Assembly (NCBI GenBank): GCA_963169325.1
Contig: CAUJEY010000233.1
Span: 20,747 to 84,746 of the forward strand
DNA length: 64,000 nt
Source: Bacteroidota bacterium
Lineage (GTDB): Bacteria > Bacteroidota > Bacteroidia > Chitinophagales > Saprospiraceae
Reading direction: 5' to 3'
Under the pieces are notes generated by a model. It had not been told where the DNA came from. It saw only the letters and a list, made by a program, of their open reading frames with translations, and made no database searches. Numbering within the stretch: position 1 is the stretch's first letter; every line of letters begins with the position of its first letter. Positions 33,244 to 42,689 of the stretch are shown one piece after another. The position numbers and the translations under genes are program-made.

Positions 33244-35020
33244 GTGTGCCGGAATTTCCCGCCAAATACATCCTTACCCACCCAATCCCTTTCACTTCCA
33301 CCGGCTCACGTGGCGTGGCCTCCACGGCATCGCCCAACAATTGCCGGGTTGTTTCAGACAGATTGATCCGGCCCGGTACGCCGAATTGTTCCATCCGAGC
33401 CGCGGTATTTACGGTGTCGCCCCAAATGTCGTAGGCGTATTTGGTTTTGCCGGCTACTCCCGCTACCACCGGGCCGGAATGCATACCGATACGCAACTGC
33501 AAATGCGGCCGGCCGTCGGGAAAGGTGGTGTTTTGTTGCGCCCACGCGAGCATATCGGAGGCGGCCTGATACATCAGAAATGCGTGTTGCGGGTGGTCAT
33601 TTGGCAGTCCGCTGGCGCACATGTACGAATCGCCGATGGTTTTTATTTTTTCTATGCCGTAGTGGCCGATGATTTTGTCGAAGGCCTGGTAGTAGCGGTC
33701 GATGAGGCCGACCAGGTTTTCCGGCGGCAGAGAGTGGCCCAGTTCGGTGAAACCGACGAGGTCGGCAAACAGCACGGTCACGGCATCGTGGCGTTTGGGC
33801 AACACCTTGCCCGTGTGCCGCAACTCTGCGGCCACTGCCACAGGGAGGATATTGTGCAACAATTGATCCGTACGGCGTTGGTGGCGCCTGACAGTCCAAA
33901 CCAAAGCGCCCAGTAACAGGGCGACGGCCAATAACCCGGCCAGAACGAATCGTTGCTGCTCGAGCCGGAGCGCCTGCGTTTCGCTTTCCCGGTTCAGCAG
34001 GGCAATTTCCTGTTCTTTTTTCTCCGTTTCGTACTGCACCTGCATGTCCTGGATATACCGGGTGTTTTCTTCGTTGACCAGTGAATCTTTGTAAATATGG
34101 TACCGTTCGAGCGATTCGTAAGCCTCCTTGTAATGCCCGGTCTTGCTGTATAAGCCGGCCAGATTGAGGTAAGCCAATCGGTACAATGCCTTTTCACGGC
34201 TTTGCGAAAGCCGGGCCAATGCCTGTTGATTCGCCTCCAGTGCTTCCTTGTATTGGTGCTGGTATTCCAGGATCGTAGCGCCGTTGAGCACCGCCCGGAT
34301 AGCGCCGGCCTGATCGCCGATGCTGTCGCAAAGGGCCCGGGCTTTCCGGTAACAGTCGAGGGATTCGCGAAATCGTTTGGCATACTCCATGGTGACGCCG
34401 AGATTGTTCCAGGCCTGGGCCATGCCACCGGGATTGTTCGCTTGCTCATGGATGCGCAAGGCGCGACGGTGATAACTCTCGGCGCTGTCCAGTTGATTCG
34501 TTTCAGAAAAAACAGAACCTATATTGCTGTAAACCTTCCCCAGCCAGGCTGGCGGACCTTGTTTTTCAAAAAAATTGGCCGCCTGTTTCCAAAAACGAAT
34601 CGCCGCGTCGAATTGATTCAGATAGTAGTTCAACGCACCGAGGTTTGCCCGGGTATTGGCCTCACCGCGTTCATCGCCGGCGGATTCAAACAATCGAATA
34701 GCTTGCATGAGCTGTTCGGATGATTGCTGGTAATTGCCCTGGTCCATACAGGAAATGCCGCTTTGGCGCAATAACTCTGCGCGCAAACGCGGGCTGTTTT
34801 CAACGGTAATGGCTTTAAGCGACTGTTCCAGTTCCACACTCAGTTGTTCCGGCGACAAGGAAGTGGTGTCGAACCAGGCCTGCAAAGCGGACCAGGCCGC
34901 CGTGTCGGCGGGTGCGTATTGAATTTTGACGAGGAGTTCGGAGAGCGAGGAGGGTTTTCGGGCAAAAAGGGCAGTAAAACCCAGGCACAGGGCAAGGAAG
35001 AGGAGGATCGTTTTTTTCAT
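33176..35020 (-). CDS. TPR-containing class III adenylate cyclase
   Basis: This protein has 614 residues from ATG 35020 (MKKTILLFLALCLGFTALFA), which gives a proper signal peptide; the longer frame to 35200 adds nonsense. About six TPR repeats (residues 60-350) lie outside the cytoplasmic membrane. A coiled coil, one membrane helix (FVLAGLLAVALLLGALVW) and a cytoplasmic class III cyclase domain follow. The cyclase has the metal aspartates in VTVLFADLVGFTEL and GDSYMC, the purine-selecting Lys in EKIKTIGD and Asp in YDIWGD (adenylate type), and the transition-state Asn/Arg in NTAARME. It therefore makes cAMP in response to something sensed by the TPR part. Its 3' end overlaps the large helicase gene tail to tail by 68 nt. 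Confidence 0.9.
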   Translation of the reverse strand: MKKTILLFLALCLGFTALFARKPSSLSELLVKIQYAPADTAAWSALQAWFDTTSLSPEQLSVELEQSLKAITVENSPRLRAELLRQSGISCMDQGNYQQSSEQLMQAIRLFESAGDERGEANTRANLGALNYYLNQFDAAIRFWKQAANFFEKQGPPAWLGKVYSNIGSVFSETNQLDSAESYHRRALRIHEQANNPGGMAQAWNNLGVTMEYAKRFRESLDCYRKARALCDSIGDQAGAIRAVLNGATILEYQHQYKEALEANQQALARLSQSREKALYRLAYLNLAGLYSKTGHYKEAYESLERYHIYKDSLVNEENTRYIQDMQVQYETEKKEQEIALLNRESETQALRLEQQRFVLAGLLAVALLLGALVWTVRRHQRRTDQLLHNILPVAVAAELRHTGKVLPKRHDAVTVLFADLVGFTELGHSLPPENLVGLIDRYYQAFDKIIGHYGIEKIKTIGDSYMCASGLPNDHPQHAFLMYQAASDMLAWAQQNTTFPDGRPHLQLRIGMHSGPVVAGVAGKTKYAYDIWGDTVNTAARMEQFGVPGRINLSETTRQLLGDAVEATPREPVEVKGIGWVRMYLAGNSGTPTPPQSIAKDRPPLVSHSHPRR

Positions 35021-35146
35021 CGGTAGCGGAATAGCACCGATGTGAGACGGGGGGAGGTGAGGAAAGGTGGCAGCGTAGAGTCGCTTTTTCCAAGCCTGCA
35101 GCGAACGGGCTCTGTGGATGACGGCAATGACCCGAACTTTAGCCTG

Positions 35147-35154
35147 TAAAAGTA
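35147..35154 (-). promoter_or_regulatory. Putative -7 box of TPR cyclase gene
   Basis: The minus strand reads TACTTTTA, seven of eight matches to TAnnTTTG, 126 nt upstream of the ATG at 35020. It is the best candidate in the 142-nt gap behind the Uma2 gene. Confidence 0.3.
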
Positions 35155-35162
35155 ATTTGAAT

Positions 35163-35783
35163 TTACGTCTCCGCTTCCGCAGCCAGTACCGGCTGCTCAA
35201 AAATGTCGTTGACGCTCATTTCAAAACCCGGCAAGGCGGGCGCTGCCGAACAAATCATCGCTCCGGTACAAATTGCCGGTTCGCCACCGGCATAAACATG
35301 GACTTGCCCGAGTTTGGGTGAGATGAGCCAGATCACCGCTACATCGGCATCGTGGTAATCTTTTAATTTATCCAGGAGATTGTCGACAATATCATTATCG
35401 GATATGATTTCAATAACGAAGTTCGGTATCTGGTTTTCACGCCGCGCCATCCGGGCGACTTGTTCGTCAGTGAACCAGGCCATATCCGGACGGCGATGGG
35501 CGTTTTTCAGAAAGAACGTATCCACTTCCGGGAGAAATTCGCCCTGTGCCTTTTGCTCCTGTTTAAGGCGGGTAAAATGTCGCTGAATATTCAGCAAAAT
35601 GTAGTACTGATACTGATTCATTGCCCGGGGGGTTTTAACGACCGCGCCCCTGACCCATTCGTATTTGAAAGCGTCTTCGCGGTTCAGGTATTGTGATTCA
35701 AACTCCTGCCAGGAAACAGGCTGCCGTACTTCAGCCATTTCCCGAACCGCGACTCCCGGAATATTAACGGCGGTAGATGCCAT
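35163..35783 (-). CDS. Uma2 family putative endonuclease
   Basis: This 206-residue Uma2 (DUF820) protein has a PD-(D/E)XK-like fold, common in cyanobacteria and Bacteroidota but without a demonstrated role. Family marks are SWQEFESQYLNRED, YEWVRGAVV, LPEVDTFFLKN, RRPDMAWF and FVIEIISDNDIVDNLLDKL, the last carrying the acidic and Lys residues of the putative active site. The ATG at 35783 follows a perfect -7 box (35804-35811), so the frame beginning at 35834 is too long. It is upstream of the cyclase gene on the same strand but 142 nt away. Family assignment is confident; nuclease activity is inferred. Confidence 0.87.
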   Translation of the reverse strand: MASTAVNIPGVAVREMAEVRQPVSWQEFESQYLNREDAFKYEWVRGAVVKTPRAMNQYQYYILLNIQRHFTRLKQEQKAQGEFLPEVDTFFLKNAHRRPDMAWFTDEQVARMARRENQIPNFVIEIISDNDIVDNLLDKLKDYHDADVAVIWLISPKLGQVHVYAGGEPAICTGAMICSAAPALPGFEMSVNDIFEQPVLAAEAET

Positions 35784-35803
35784 GATTTTTTTTATTTTAA
35801 AGA

Positions 35804-35811
35804 CAAAAATA
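35804..35811 (-). promoter_or_regulatory. -7 promoter box of Uma2 gene
   Basis: The minus strand reads TATTTTTG, an exact TAnnTTTG match, 20 nt before the ATG at 35783. The short leader between is A-rich, as usual for translation starts without Shine-Dalgarno sequence. Confidence 0.55.
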
Positions 35812-35927
35812 ACCGATACGAAGCGGAACGCCAAAGATACGTAAAAAAACTATTTGTTTTAAATAAAAAATTTGTTTTAAATTTGCTCCCGGAGAATGCT
35901 GTTCATTTGGGTCATTCGGTCATTGCG

Positions 35928-36012
35928 AACCAAAAACCTTCAAACCAGAAACCTTCAAACCAGAAACCTTCCAAAACCAGAAACCTTCAAACCAGCAACC
36001 CTCAAATTTTTT
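35928..36012. repeat. Direct array of AACCTTCAAACCAGA words upstream of parE
   Basis: About five near-tandem copies of a 15-bp unit (AACCTTCAAACCAGA and variants) lie head to tail, with no inverted partner. The same words form the palindromes at 1145-1312 and near 63,800. The array sits between the Uma2 and parE promoters. Confidence 0.7.
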
Positions 36013-36119
36013 CAATCGGTTAAAACTGCATTACTTTGGGCGCTCAACACAAAATCGCAAATCAGAAGAAGCCGGGCAAATCCGTTGCCCCGCCGACAGA
36101 CAAGTCAGTAAAACCAAAA

Positions 36120-38012
36120 ATGGCAGAAGTTAGGTATACCGAAGACGAAATCAAATCACTCGACTGGCGCGAGCATATCCGCCTGCGCCCCGGCATGTAC
36201 ATCGGCAAACTCGGCGACGGCTCCAGCCCCGAAGACGGCATCTACGTGCTGCTCAAAGAGGTGTTGGACAACTCCATCGACGAGTACGCCATGGGCTATG
36301 GCAAACAAATTGACGTGGCCATCAATGAGCAGGGCGTGTTCGTGCGCGACTTCGGGCGCGGCATCCCCTTGGGTAAGGTGGTGGATGTGGTCAGTAAAAT
36401 AAACACCGGCGCCAAATACGATTCCCAGGCCTTCAAAAAATCCGTGGGGCTCAACGGCGTGGGTACCAAGGCCGTCAACGCTTTGTCGGAGTATTTTAAA
36501 GTAACCGCCGTGCGCGAGGGCCAGGCTAAATGGGCCGAATTCCAGTTCGGTAACCTGAAAAAAGAAAGCAAAGTGGAGCCGACCAAAGAGGAAAACGGCA
36601 CCATCATCCACTTCAAACCCGACAACGGCATGTTTCGCAATTTTCGCTGGGTCAACGAATATGTGGAGCAGCAACTGTGGAACTACGCCTATCTCAACGC
36701 CGGACTAAAAATTAATTTCAACGGCAAAACCTTTCATTCCAAAAACGGCCTGCTCGACCTGCTGAGCAAAAAAACCAGCGCTGAAAACGTCCGTTATCCC
36801 ATTATTCACCTGCTCGGCGACGATGTAGAAATCGCCATGACCCACGGCGAACACTACGGCGAGCAGTATTATTCTTTCGTAAACGGTCAGAATACCACAC
36901 AGGGCGGCACCCACCTCAGCGCGTTTCGCGAGGCCCTGGTAAAAACCGTGCGCGACTTTTTCAAAAAACAATTCGACGCCAAGGACATCCGCGAAAGCAT
37001 CATCGCCGCGGTCAGCGTGCGCGTGGAAGAACCCGTGTTCGAGTCGCAAACCAAGACGCGGCTCGGCTCCGAAAAGATCAGCCCGGACGGGCAAAACATC
37101 CGAACGTGGATGAATGATTTCCTGTCCAAAGCGCTCGACGACTTTTTGCATAAAAATCCGGAAGTGGCGAAGGAAATGCTCAAACGCATCCAGCAATCGG
37201 AGCGCGAGCGCAAGGAAATTGCCGATGTCAAAAAATTGGCCAACCAGCGCGCCAAGGCCGCCAATATCCACAATAAAAAACTGCGCGACTGCCGCTTTCA
37301 CCTCAATGAAAAGGGCACGGAAGAAGGCCGGATGAATAGCACCATTTTCATCACCGAGGGTGACTCGGCCAGCGGCTCCATCACCAAAGCCCGCGACGTG
37401 GACAGCCAGGCCGTGTTCAGCTTGCGCGGTAAACCGCTCAATTGCTACGGCCTGACCAAAAAAATAGTGTATCAAAACGAGGAGTTCAATCTGCTCCAGC
37501 ACGCCCTTAATATTGAAGACTCTCTGGACGACTTGCGCTACAACCGCGTGGTCATCGCCACCGATGCCGACGTCGACGGGATGCACATACGCCTGCTGTT
37601 GCTCACCTTTTTCCTCCAGTTTTTCCCCGACCTGGTGCGCAACGGCCACCTCTATATCCTGGTGACACCGCTGTTCCGGGTGCGCGACAAACAGCAAACC
37701 TTCTATTGCTACTCCGAGACCGAAAAACAAGCGGCGATGAAAAAACTGCGTGGCAAACCGGAGATCACCCGTTTTAAGGGTCTGGGTGAAATTTCCCCCA
37801 ACGAATTTGGCGGCTTTATCGGGGCCGATATGCGCCTCGACCCGGTTATTTTGCCGGAAGAAACCAACCTCGACCACGTGCTGGATTATTACATGGGCAA
37901 AAACACGCCGGAGCGGCAGGAGTTTATCATCGGCAATCTTCGATTCGAGATTGACGTGATTGATGCTCCGGAAGAAGAAGCCCCGGTGATTCCGGAGGAA
38001 GTAGCCGCTTAA
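36120..38012 (+). CDS. parE: DNA topoisomerase IV subunit B
   Basis: This 630-residue ATPase subunit belongs to a type IIA topoisomerase that decatenates daughter chromosomes. The GHKL ATPase has [23 protein letters not shown] and [14 protein letters not shown]; the transducer follows. The TOPRIM domain has EGDSASGS and the metal-binding [10 protein letters not shown]. The tail ends in an acidic stretch ([15 protein letters not shown]). I chose ATG 36120 ([11 protein letters not shown]), where family homology begins; a TTG at 36036 would add a basic, low-complexity leader. The ParC partner is not adjacent: the next gene, five bases on, encodes a sugar symporter. GyrB is the alternative, but the shorter ParE-like layout of Bacteroidota fits better. 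Confidence 0.88.
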   Translation: MAEVRYTEDEIKSLDWREHIRLRPGMYIGKLGDGSSPEDGIYVLLKEVLDNSIDEYAMGYGKQIDVAINEQGVFVRDFGRGIPLGKVVDVVSKINTGAKYDSQAFKKSVGLNGVGTKAVNALSEYFKVTAVREGQAKWAEFQFGNLKKESKVEPTKEENGTIIHFKPDNGMFRNFRWVNEYVEQQLWNYAYLNAGLKINFNGKTFHSKNGLLDLLSKKTSAENVRYPIIHLLGDDVEIAMTHGEHYGEQYYSFVNGQNTTQGGTHLSAFREALVKTVRDFFKKQFDAKDIRESIIAAVSVRVEEPVFESQTKTRLGSEKISPDGQNIRTWMNDFLSKALDDFLHKNPEVAKEMLKRIQQSERERKEIADVKKLANQRAKAANIHNKKLRDCRFHLNEKGTEEGRMNSTIFITEGDSASGSITKARDVDSQAVFSLRGKPLNCYGLTKKIVYQNEEFNLLQHALNIEDSLDDLRYNRVVIATDADVDGMHIRLLLLTFFLQFFPDLVRNGHLYILVTPLFRVRDKQQTFYCYSETEKQAAMKKLRGKPEITRFKGLGEISPNEFGGFIGADMRLDPVILPEETNLDHVLDYYMGKNTPERQEFIIGNLRFEIDVIDAPEEEAPVIPEEVAA

Positions 38013-38017
38013 ATGGT

Positions 38018-39394
38018 ATGGAAATAGCCTCCTCTGACACCCCGCTCGCCCAGTCCCCGGCGCCCGATCCACCTCCCATGCGGGTGCTGGTATTGTACGC
38101 GATCGGCCAGTTGGGCTGGTCGCTGGCCAGTTACAGTGTAGCCAACTTGCTGATCTATTTTTACATGCCTCCTGAAACCGGGCAGGCGGTTTTTCCGTCA
38201 TTTATGCACCAGGGCGCAGTGGTGGGCGTATTTACCCTGATCGGCCTGCTGAGCGCGGCCGGCCGTTTTTTTGATGCCGTTATCGATCCGGTGGTGGCCA
38301 ATTGGAGTGATCGCTCCACGGCAAAGCAGGGCAAACGGCGCCGGTTTATGCTGGTCGGTGCGGTTCCGTTTGTGCTGAGTAGTTTTTTGGTGTTTTATCC
38401 GCTCTCGCAGGCGGAAAGTGCGGGCAATTTTATGTGGCTCGCCTTATGCCTTGGGGTGTATTATTTTTTCTTTACAGTTTATGTCATACCCTATACTGCG
38501 CTGATTGCCGAACTCGGGCACCGGCCCAAAGACCGGATGCTGATCAGCACCCTGCTTTCTGTGGCCTGGGCGCTGGGGTTTGTGGCAGGCAATGGTACTT
38601 ATGCGTTACAAAGTTATTTTGAGCAACAGGGGAAAATGCCGTTGCAAGCCTTTCAGCAGGCTTTGATGTTGGTAAATACCTTTGCGCTAGTTTGTTTGCT
38701 GCTGCCGGCATTGTTTCTGAATGAAAAACGATATGCCCGTCAGGCAGCATCGGAACACGGGCTGCGCCAATCGCTTTTTACCGTATGGGCAAATGCCAAC
38801 TTCCGGCAATTTCTGCTCTCGGATTTGCTCTATTGGCTGGCACTGAGTTTTATACAACTCGGCATCGGTTTTTATACCACTTTGTTGTTAGGCCTGGATA
38901 AAAGTTACGCTTTCCTGTTTTCCCTGGTGAGTTTTGCAGCGAGTTTTTTGTTTTATGTGCCGGTAAACTTTCTCGCCCAAAAGGTGGGTAAAAGACGCCT
39001 GGTGCTGCTGGCGTTTCTGGTTTTCGCCCTGGTTTTTGCCGCTGTTGCCGGTATAGGCGCCATTCCTTTACCCAAACAAGCGTTGCTTTACGGGTTGGGT
39101 ATCGCGGCGGCGTTCCCGCTGGCCGTATTCGGGATTTTACCCAACGCCATTATCGCCGATGTTGTGGAACAGGAAGAACGCTCCAGCGGCCGCCAGTTGG
39201 CCGGTATGTTTTTCGGCGTACGCACTTTTGTGATGAAGGTCGGTATTTCCTTAGCCAACCTGATTTTTCCCTCTCTGCTCCTCCTGGGTAAAAGCGCGCA
39301 AAACCCCGCCGGCGTTCAGCTGACTGCCGGCGCTGCGATCCTCTTTTGCCTCGCGGGCTGGCAGGCCTTCCGGAAGTTTAATGATGAGTTATGA
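38018..39394 (+). CDS. GPH-type sugar:cation symporter (MFS)
   Basis: This 458-residue inner-membrane transporter has about twelve hydrophobic segments. The region DAVIDPVVANWSDRST with KQGKRRRFMLVG is the hallmark of the glycoside-pentoside-hexuronide:cation (MelB-like) family, and NAIIADVVEQEERSSGRQLAGMFFG is its second-half counterpart. Such proteins import sugars or related solutes with Na+ or H+; the substrate cannot be told from sequence. It follows parE by five bases and is probably co-transcribed with it. The last codons and the stop lie inside the left arm of a palindromic repeat (39384-39439), so the C-terminal residues DEL are encoded by repeat DNA. Confidence 0.88.
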   Translation: MEIASSDTPLAQSPAPDPPPMRVLVLYAIGQLGWSLASYSVANLLIYFYMPPETGQAVFPSFMHQGAVVGVFTLIGLLSAAGRFFDAVIDPVVANWSDRSTAKQGKRRRFMLVGAVPFVLSSFLVFYPLSQAESAGNFMWLALCLGVYYFFFTVYVIPYTALIAELGHRPKDRMLISTLLSVAWALGFVAGNGTYALQSYFEQQGKMPLQAFQQALMLVNTFALVCLLLPALFLNEKRYARQAASEHGLRQSLFTVWANANFRQFLLSDLLYWLALSFIQLGIGFYTTLLLGLDKSYAFLFSLVSFAASFLFYVPVNFLAQKVGKRRLVLLAFLVFALVFAAVAGIGAIPLPKQALLYGLGIAAAFPLAVFGILPNAIIADVVEQEERSSGRQLAGMFFGVRTFVMKVGISLANLIFPSLLLLGKSAQNPAGVQLTAGAAILFCLAGWQAFRKFNDEL

Positions 39395-39439
39395 GTTATG
39401 AGTTATCTTACTCGGCATAACTCATAACTCATAACTCAT
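39384..39439. repeat. (ATGAGTT)n palindrome, copy 1
   Basis: Arms 39384-39406 and 39417-39439 are perfect 23-base inverted repeats made of three ATGAGTT words plus AT; the loop is CTTACTCGGC. It joins the stop codons of two convergent genes. The identical 56-bp sequence occurs in reverse orientation at 60257-60312. Confidence 0.88.
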
Positions 39440-39447
39440 AACTAAAA

Positions 39448-40593
39448 TTAAGGTTTCACCACTACCAATCGTTTGGTTCCAATAATGACGCCTTCCGGGT
39501 CTACCAAACTATACAAATAGGTGCCTTTTTTAAAATCGTCCAGATCCACCCGGATGGAGCGATTGCCGGCAATGGTATAAGTGTTTTTCCAGACGACTTT
39601 TCCGACGATGTTAAAAATTTTGAGCGTGTAATCGTCGGGCGGGAGATTGGTGCAATCGAAACGCACCCATTGCACAGCCGGGTTGGGGAAGGCCTGAACG
39701 CCGGCGGCGCCTGGAGCATCTATTTCGGGGGCAGGGGTGAGGTTGCCGAAGTTTTTAAACCGTACGCCTTCTATCGTTGACCCGTCATTGCTCACGGTAA
39801 CGATAGCGAGGTCTTCTTTATAAATATTGCTGTAATAGCGGTAAGTGACGGTAGTATCGGTACCAAGAAAGTTTCCGAGTCCGCCGCCGCCGCCGGTAGA
39901 GGGAAGTGGAATCCATCCGAGGAAGGAGTGCACGTCCAGGGCCGTGGTGGTATATTCCGTGCGCTTTTCACGCAGTACGTTTTCGGGCATATTCATGCCT
40001 GGCACACGCAGGGTACCCCAACCGTCGGCTACTTCGAGGCGCTGGAAATTGATCCGCACCCGGATAGAGTCAATCAAACTTGCGCCGGGGATATTGGCGA
40101 GCAGGCTGTCCGGCAATGCGTCGGTTGAAAAAGGCAGGGTCAGATCGCTGGTTTGCTGGTTGATGTCGAAAAACATCAGCGGCGAACGGCGATCAATAAT
40201 CGGCGGCGCAAATTTAGCCAAGACGTCCACGCCCAGATTGGCCGGGTCGCCACCGGCATACCCCAACAACTCCACTTTATTATTGGTGACGTTGTAATAG
40301 GATTCGCCGTTGCCGCCGATAACCAGCAGTTCGGCGCCGGGGTAGTTGGCAGACTGATTGCCGGTGTTCGGGTTGCGATAAATCGTTTCCACGGTTTGCT
40401 CCCGGTTCAGGTTGGTGAAATCCCATACCTGACCACCTCCGGGCGGCGTAACAAAATCATCGTTACCGGGGGTGAGGTCGATGGCATAACGCAGGGTGTC
40501 GCCAACTACGGGAAAGGTGGCGGCGGTAATGGTAATTTGGGCGGTGGCATTTACGCACAGGGCAGAGAGTACGGCCAGTAACATTTTTTTCAT
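39448..40593 (-). CDS. Secreted protein with type IX sorting domain
   Basis: This 381-residue exported protein has no recognised catalytic domain. The signal peptide is MKKMLLAVLSALCVNATAQ. The mature part is beta-rich (GGGQVWDFTNLNREQTVETI, ADGWGTLRVPGMNMPENVLR) and typical of a Bacteroidota family that carries a 'time-stamp' N-domain before a sorting domain. It contains a Gly-rich loop (STGGGGGLGNF). It ends in a type IX sorting domain with AFPNPAVQWVRFDC and KKGTYLYSLVDPEG. An exact -7 box (TACCTTTG) at 40659-40666 would give a leader of about 60 nt. It faces the symporter gene and shares its palindromic terminator. Confidence 0.83.
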   Translation of the reverse strand: MKKMLLAVLSALCVNATAQITITAATFPVVGDTLRYAIDLTPGNDDFVTPPGGGQVWDFTNLNREQTVETIYRNPNTGNQSANYPGAELLVIGGNGESYYNVTNNKVELLGYAGGDPANLGVDVLAKFAPPIIDRRSPLMFFDINQQTSDLTLPFSTDALPDSLLANIPGASLIDSIRVRINFQRLEVADGWGTLRVPGMNMPENVLREKRTEYTTTALDVHSFLGWIPLPSTGGGGGLGNFLGTDTTVTYRYYSNIYKEDLAIVTVSNDGSTIEGVRFKNFGNLTPAPEIDAPGAAGVQAFPNPAVQWVRFDCTNLPPDDYTLKIFNIVGKVVWKNTYTIAGNRSIRVDLDDFKKGTYLYSLVDPEGVIIGTKRLVVVKP

Positions 40594-40658
40594 CGGATTG
40601 TGATGCTAAGGAAGGGCGCAAGCGCGATTAAAGATTTTCTTATTAGTATGTTTTGCTT

Positions 40659-40666
40659 CAAAGGTA
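40659..40666 (-). promoter_or_regulatory. -7 promoter box of secreted protein gene
   Basis: The minus strand reads TACCTTTG, an exact TAnnTTTG match, 65 nt before the ATG at 40593. Confidence 0.5.
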
Positions 40667-40785
40667 CGCCGATTTTTGTTATAACCGGTATGCCGGATTG
40701 GGCTAATTTAGGAAAGGATGAAATTATCAATAAGTGTAGCCAATCGTTGTAGGAACGGTAGCGCGGCTTACATTTTTGCTGCCGG

Positions 40786-42609
40786 CTAAAGCGCCTGCAA
40801 CTCTACCAGCTTCCGGTAAATACCGCCTTGCGCCAGCAGTTGTTCATGCGAGCCGCGCTCCACCATTCGTCCGGCGTCCATCACAATGATTTCATCGGCG
40901 TGTTGCACGGTGCTCAGCCGGTGGGCGATGACCAATGCCGTCCGGTTTTGCAACAGGCGGTCGAGCGCGGCTTGCACGAGTTGTTCTGATTCACTATCGA
41001 GGGCCGAGGTTGCTTCGTCGAGAATTAAAATGGGCGGATTTTTTAACAGGGCCCGGGCGATAGTCAGGCGCTGGCGTTGTCCGCCGCTGAGTTTGGAGCC
41101 CCGGTCGCCGATATTCGTGTCGTATCCTTCCGGCATGGCCGTTATAAAATCATGCGCGTTGGCGGCTTTTGCCGCAGCCTCGATGGCTGCCCCGGTGGCG
41201 TTTTCGTTGCCGAAGGCGATATTGTTGCGCACGGTGTCGTTGAACAGGATGGCTTCCTGGCTTACGATACCCATGAGGTTGCGCAGGTCGCGCAGACGCA
41301 GTTGGCGGATATCGATGCCGTCGATCAGGATTTGGCCGGCCACGGGATCGTAAAAACGCGGCAGCAGATCGGCCATCGTGCTTTTTCCGGCGCCGGAAGC
41401 GCCTACCAGCGCCACGATTTTTCCGGATGGAATGACCAGGTTGATTTCCTGCACGGCGGCCCGTTCGGCGTCCTGATAATGAAAAGAGACGTTTTTGAAT
41501 TCAATTTTATCCTTAAAATCCGTGATCTCCCTTGGGTTGTCGCTGTCGCGGATAGAGACCGGCGCGTACAACACGGTTTCCACCCGTTCGAGCGCGCCCA
41601 AGCCTTTACGAATGCTGAACGCAGCGCCGCTGAGGTGTTTGGCCGGTTCGATGACGTTGTAAAAGGCGTATAAAAACGTGATGAAGGTAGCGGCGGTGAT
41701 TTGACCGGCAAACACTTGTTTGGCGCCGAACCACAGCAGCACCGCCACCGCGGCAATGCCCAGAAATTCGGATAGGGGAGAGGCCAGGTCGCGACGGCGA
41801 TACAGGTGCGTCAGGGATTGGGCGTAGCGCAGGTTTTCCCGGCGGAAACGCGCGATTTGCCATACTTCGGCATTGAAACCTTTGATGATCCGCAATCCGC
41901 CGAGTGTTTCCTCTACCAAGGACCCGATCAGCCCCAGACGGCTCTGCGCTTCTCCCGATTGTTTGCGCAGGGAACGCCCGACGGTGCCGATGATCAGTCC
42001 GGAAAACAACATGAGCCCGATGACGAAAATCAGCAACTGCGGCGACACGAACACCATGAAGGCCAGGCTGCCCAGGATGATAATCGGCTCGCGGGCAACG
42101 GATTCCACCACGCCCACAATACTGATTTCCACTTCCTGCACATCCGCCGACACCCGGCTCATCAGGTCGCCTTTTCGTTCTTCGGAAAAATAGGACAACG
42201 GCAGATCGAGCATTTTGCGCACCAGTTTTTCCCGTAAATCACTCACGACGCCATTCCGGGCCGGCACCAAAAAGTACAACGACAGGTATCGAAACAGATT
42301 TTTTCCAAAAAAAGTCAGCACCAGGAAAGCGCAGACGATCAGCAGCGCCTCTTCGCGGCCGTGATCCCGGATGAGGTCGGCAAAAAAAGCGGTAATTTTT
42401 TGCTCAATCGACTGAAAACCGGCGAGCGGCACGGATGGTTTTTTGGCCGGCACGGCCGCTTCAGACTGCCCGGAGCCGAACAGAATTTGTAAAAACGGCT
42501 GCAGTACCGGTATGCTGACCACCATAAACAGCGACATCAGCAGGTTGCACAGCACGGCCAGGAGGAGGTGTTTTTTATAAGGCGCGTAGTAGCGGAGGAG
42601 ACGAAGCAT
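40786..42609 (-). CDS. MsbA-like ABC exporter (fused membrane and ATPase domains)
   Basis: This 607-residue half-transporter has an N-terminal half with six membrane helices and the coupling region EERKGDLMSRVSADVQEVE. The C-terminal ATPase has Walker A GASGAGKST, signature LSGGQRQRL, Walker B ILILDEATSALD and the H-loop AHRLST. It resembles MsbA-type lipid A/phospholipid flippases and works as a homodimer in the inner membrane; multidrug or polysaccharide export are alternatives. A perfect TACCTTTG box ends seven bases before the ATG, so the mRNA is nearly leaderless. It lies downstream of the aminotransferase gene on the same strand, 80 nt away, with its own promoter. Confidence 0.9.
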   Translation of the reverse strand: MLRLLRYYAPYKKHLLLAVLCNLLMSLFMVVSIPVLQPFLQILFGSGQSEAAVPAKKPSVPLAGFQSIEQKITAFFADLIRDHGREEALLIVCAFLVLTFFGKNLFRYLSLYFLVPARNGVVSDLREKLVRKMLDLPLSYFSEERKGDLMSRVSADVQEVEISIVGVVESVAREPIIILGSLAFMVFVSPQLLIFVIGLMLFSGLIIGTVGRSLRKQSGEAQSRLGLIGSLVEETLGGLRIIKGFNAEVWQIARFRRENLRYAQSLTHLYRRRDLASPLSEFLGIAAVAVLLWFGAKQVFAGQITAATFITFLYAFYNVIEPAKHLSGAAFSIRKGLGALERVETVLYAPVSIRDSDNPREITDFKDKIEFKNVSFHYQDAERAAVQEINLVIPSGKIVALVGASGAGKSTMADLLPRFYDPVAGQILIDGIDIRQLRLRDLRNLMGIVSQEAILFNDTVRNNIAFGNENATGAAIEAAAKAANAHDFITAMPEGYDTNIGDRGSKLSGGQRQRLTIARALLKNPPILILDEATSALDSESEQLVQAALDRLLQNRTALVIAHRLSTVQHADEIIVMDAGRMVERGSHEQLLAQGGIYRKLVELQAL

Positions 42610-42616
42610 GGGGCGG

Positions 42617-42624
42617 CAAAGGTA
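42617..42624 (-). promoter_or_regulatory. -7 promoter box of ABC exporter gene (near-leaderless)
   Basis: The minus strand reads TACCTTTG, an exact match, followed by seven bases (CCGCCCC) and the ATG at 42609. The 5' leader can be only a few bases. Confidence 0.6.
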
Positions 42625-42689
42625 GGGATAATTTGCGGTGAAGGGCTTGTAAGTAATGGAACTGAATTAACCCCGGGCCGGACCTTGTA

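Noticed and set aside
33230..33916. 228-residue plus-strand frame opposite the cyclase domain
   Set aside because: It is antisense to the catalytic motifs of the cyclase and has no features of its own.
35896..36111. 71-residue plus-strand frame with repeated LQTRN residues
   Set aside because: It only reads through the AACCTTCAAACCAGA array upstream of parE.
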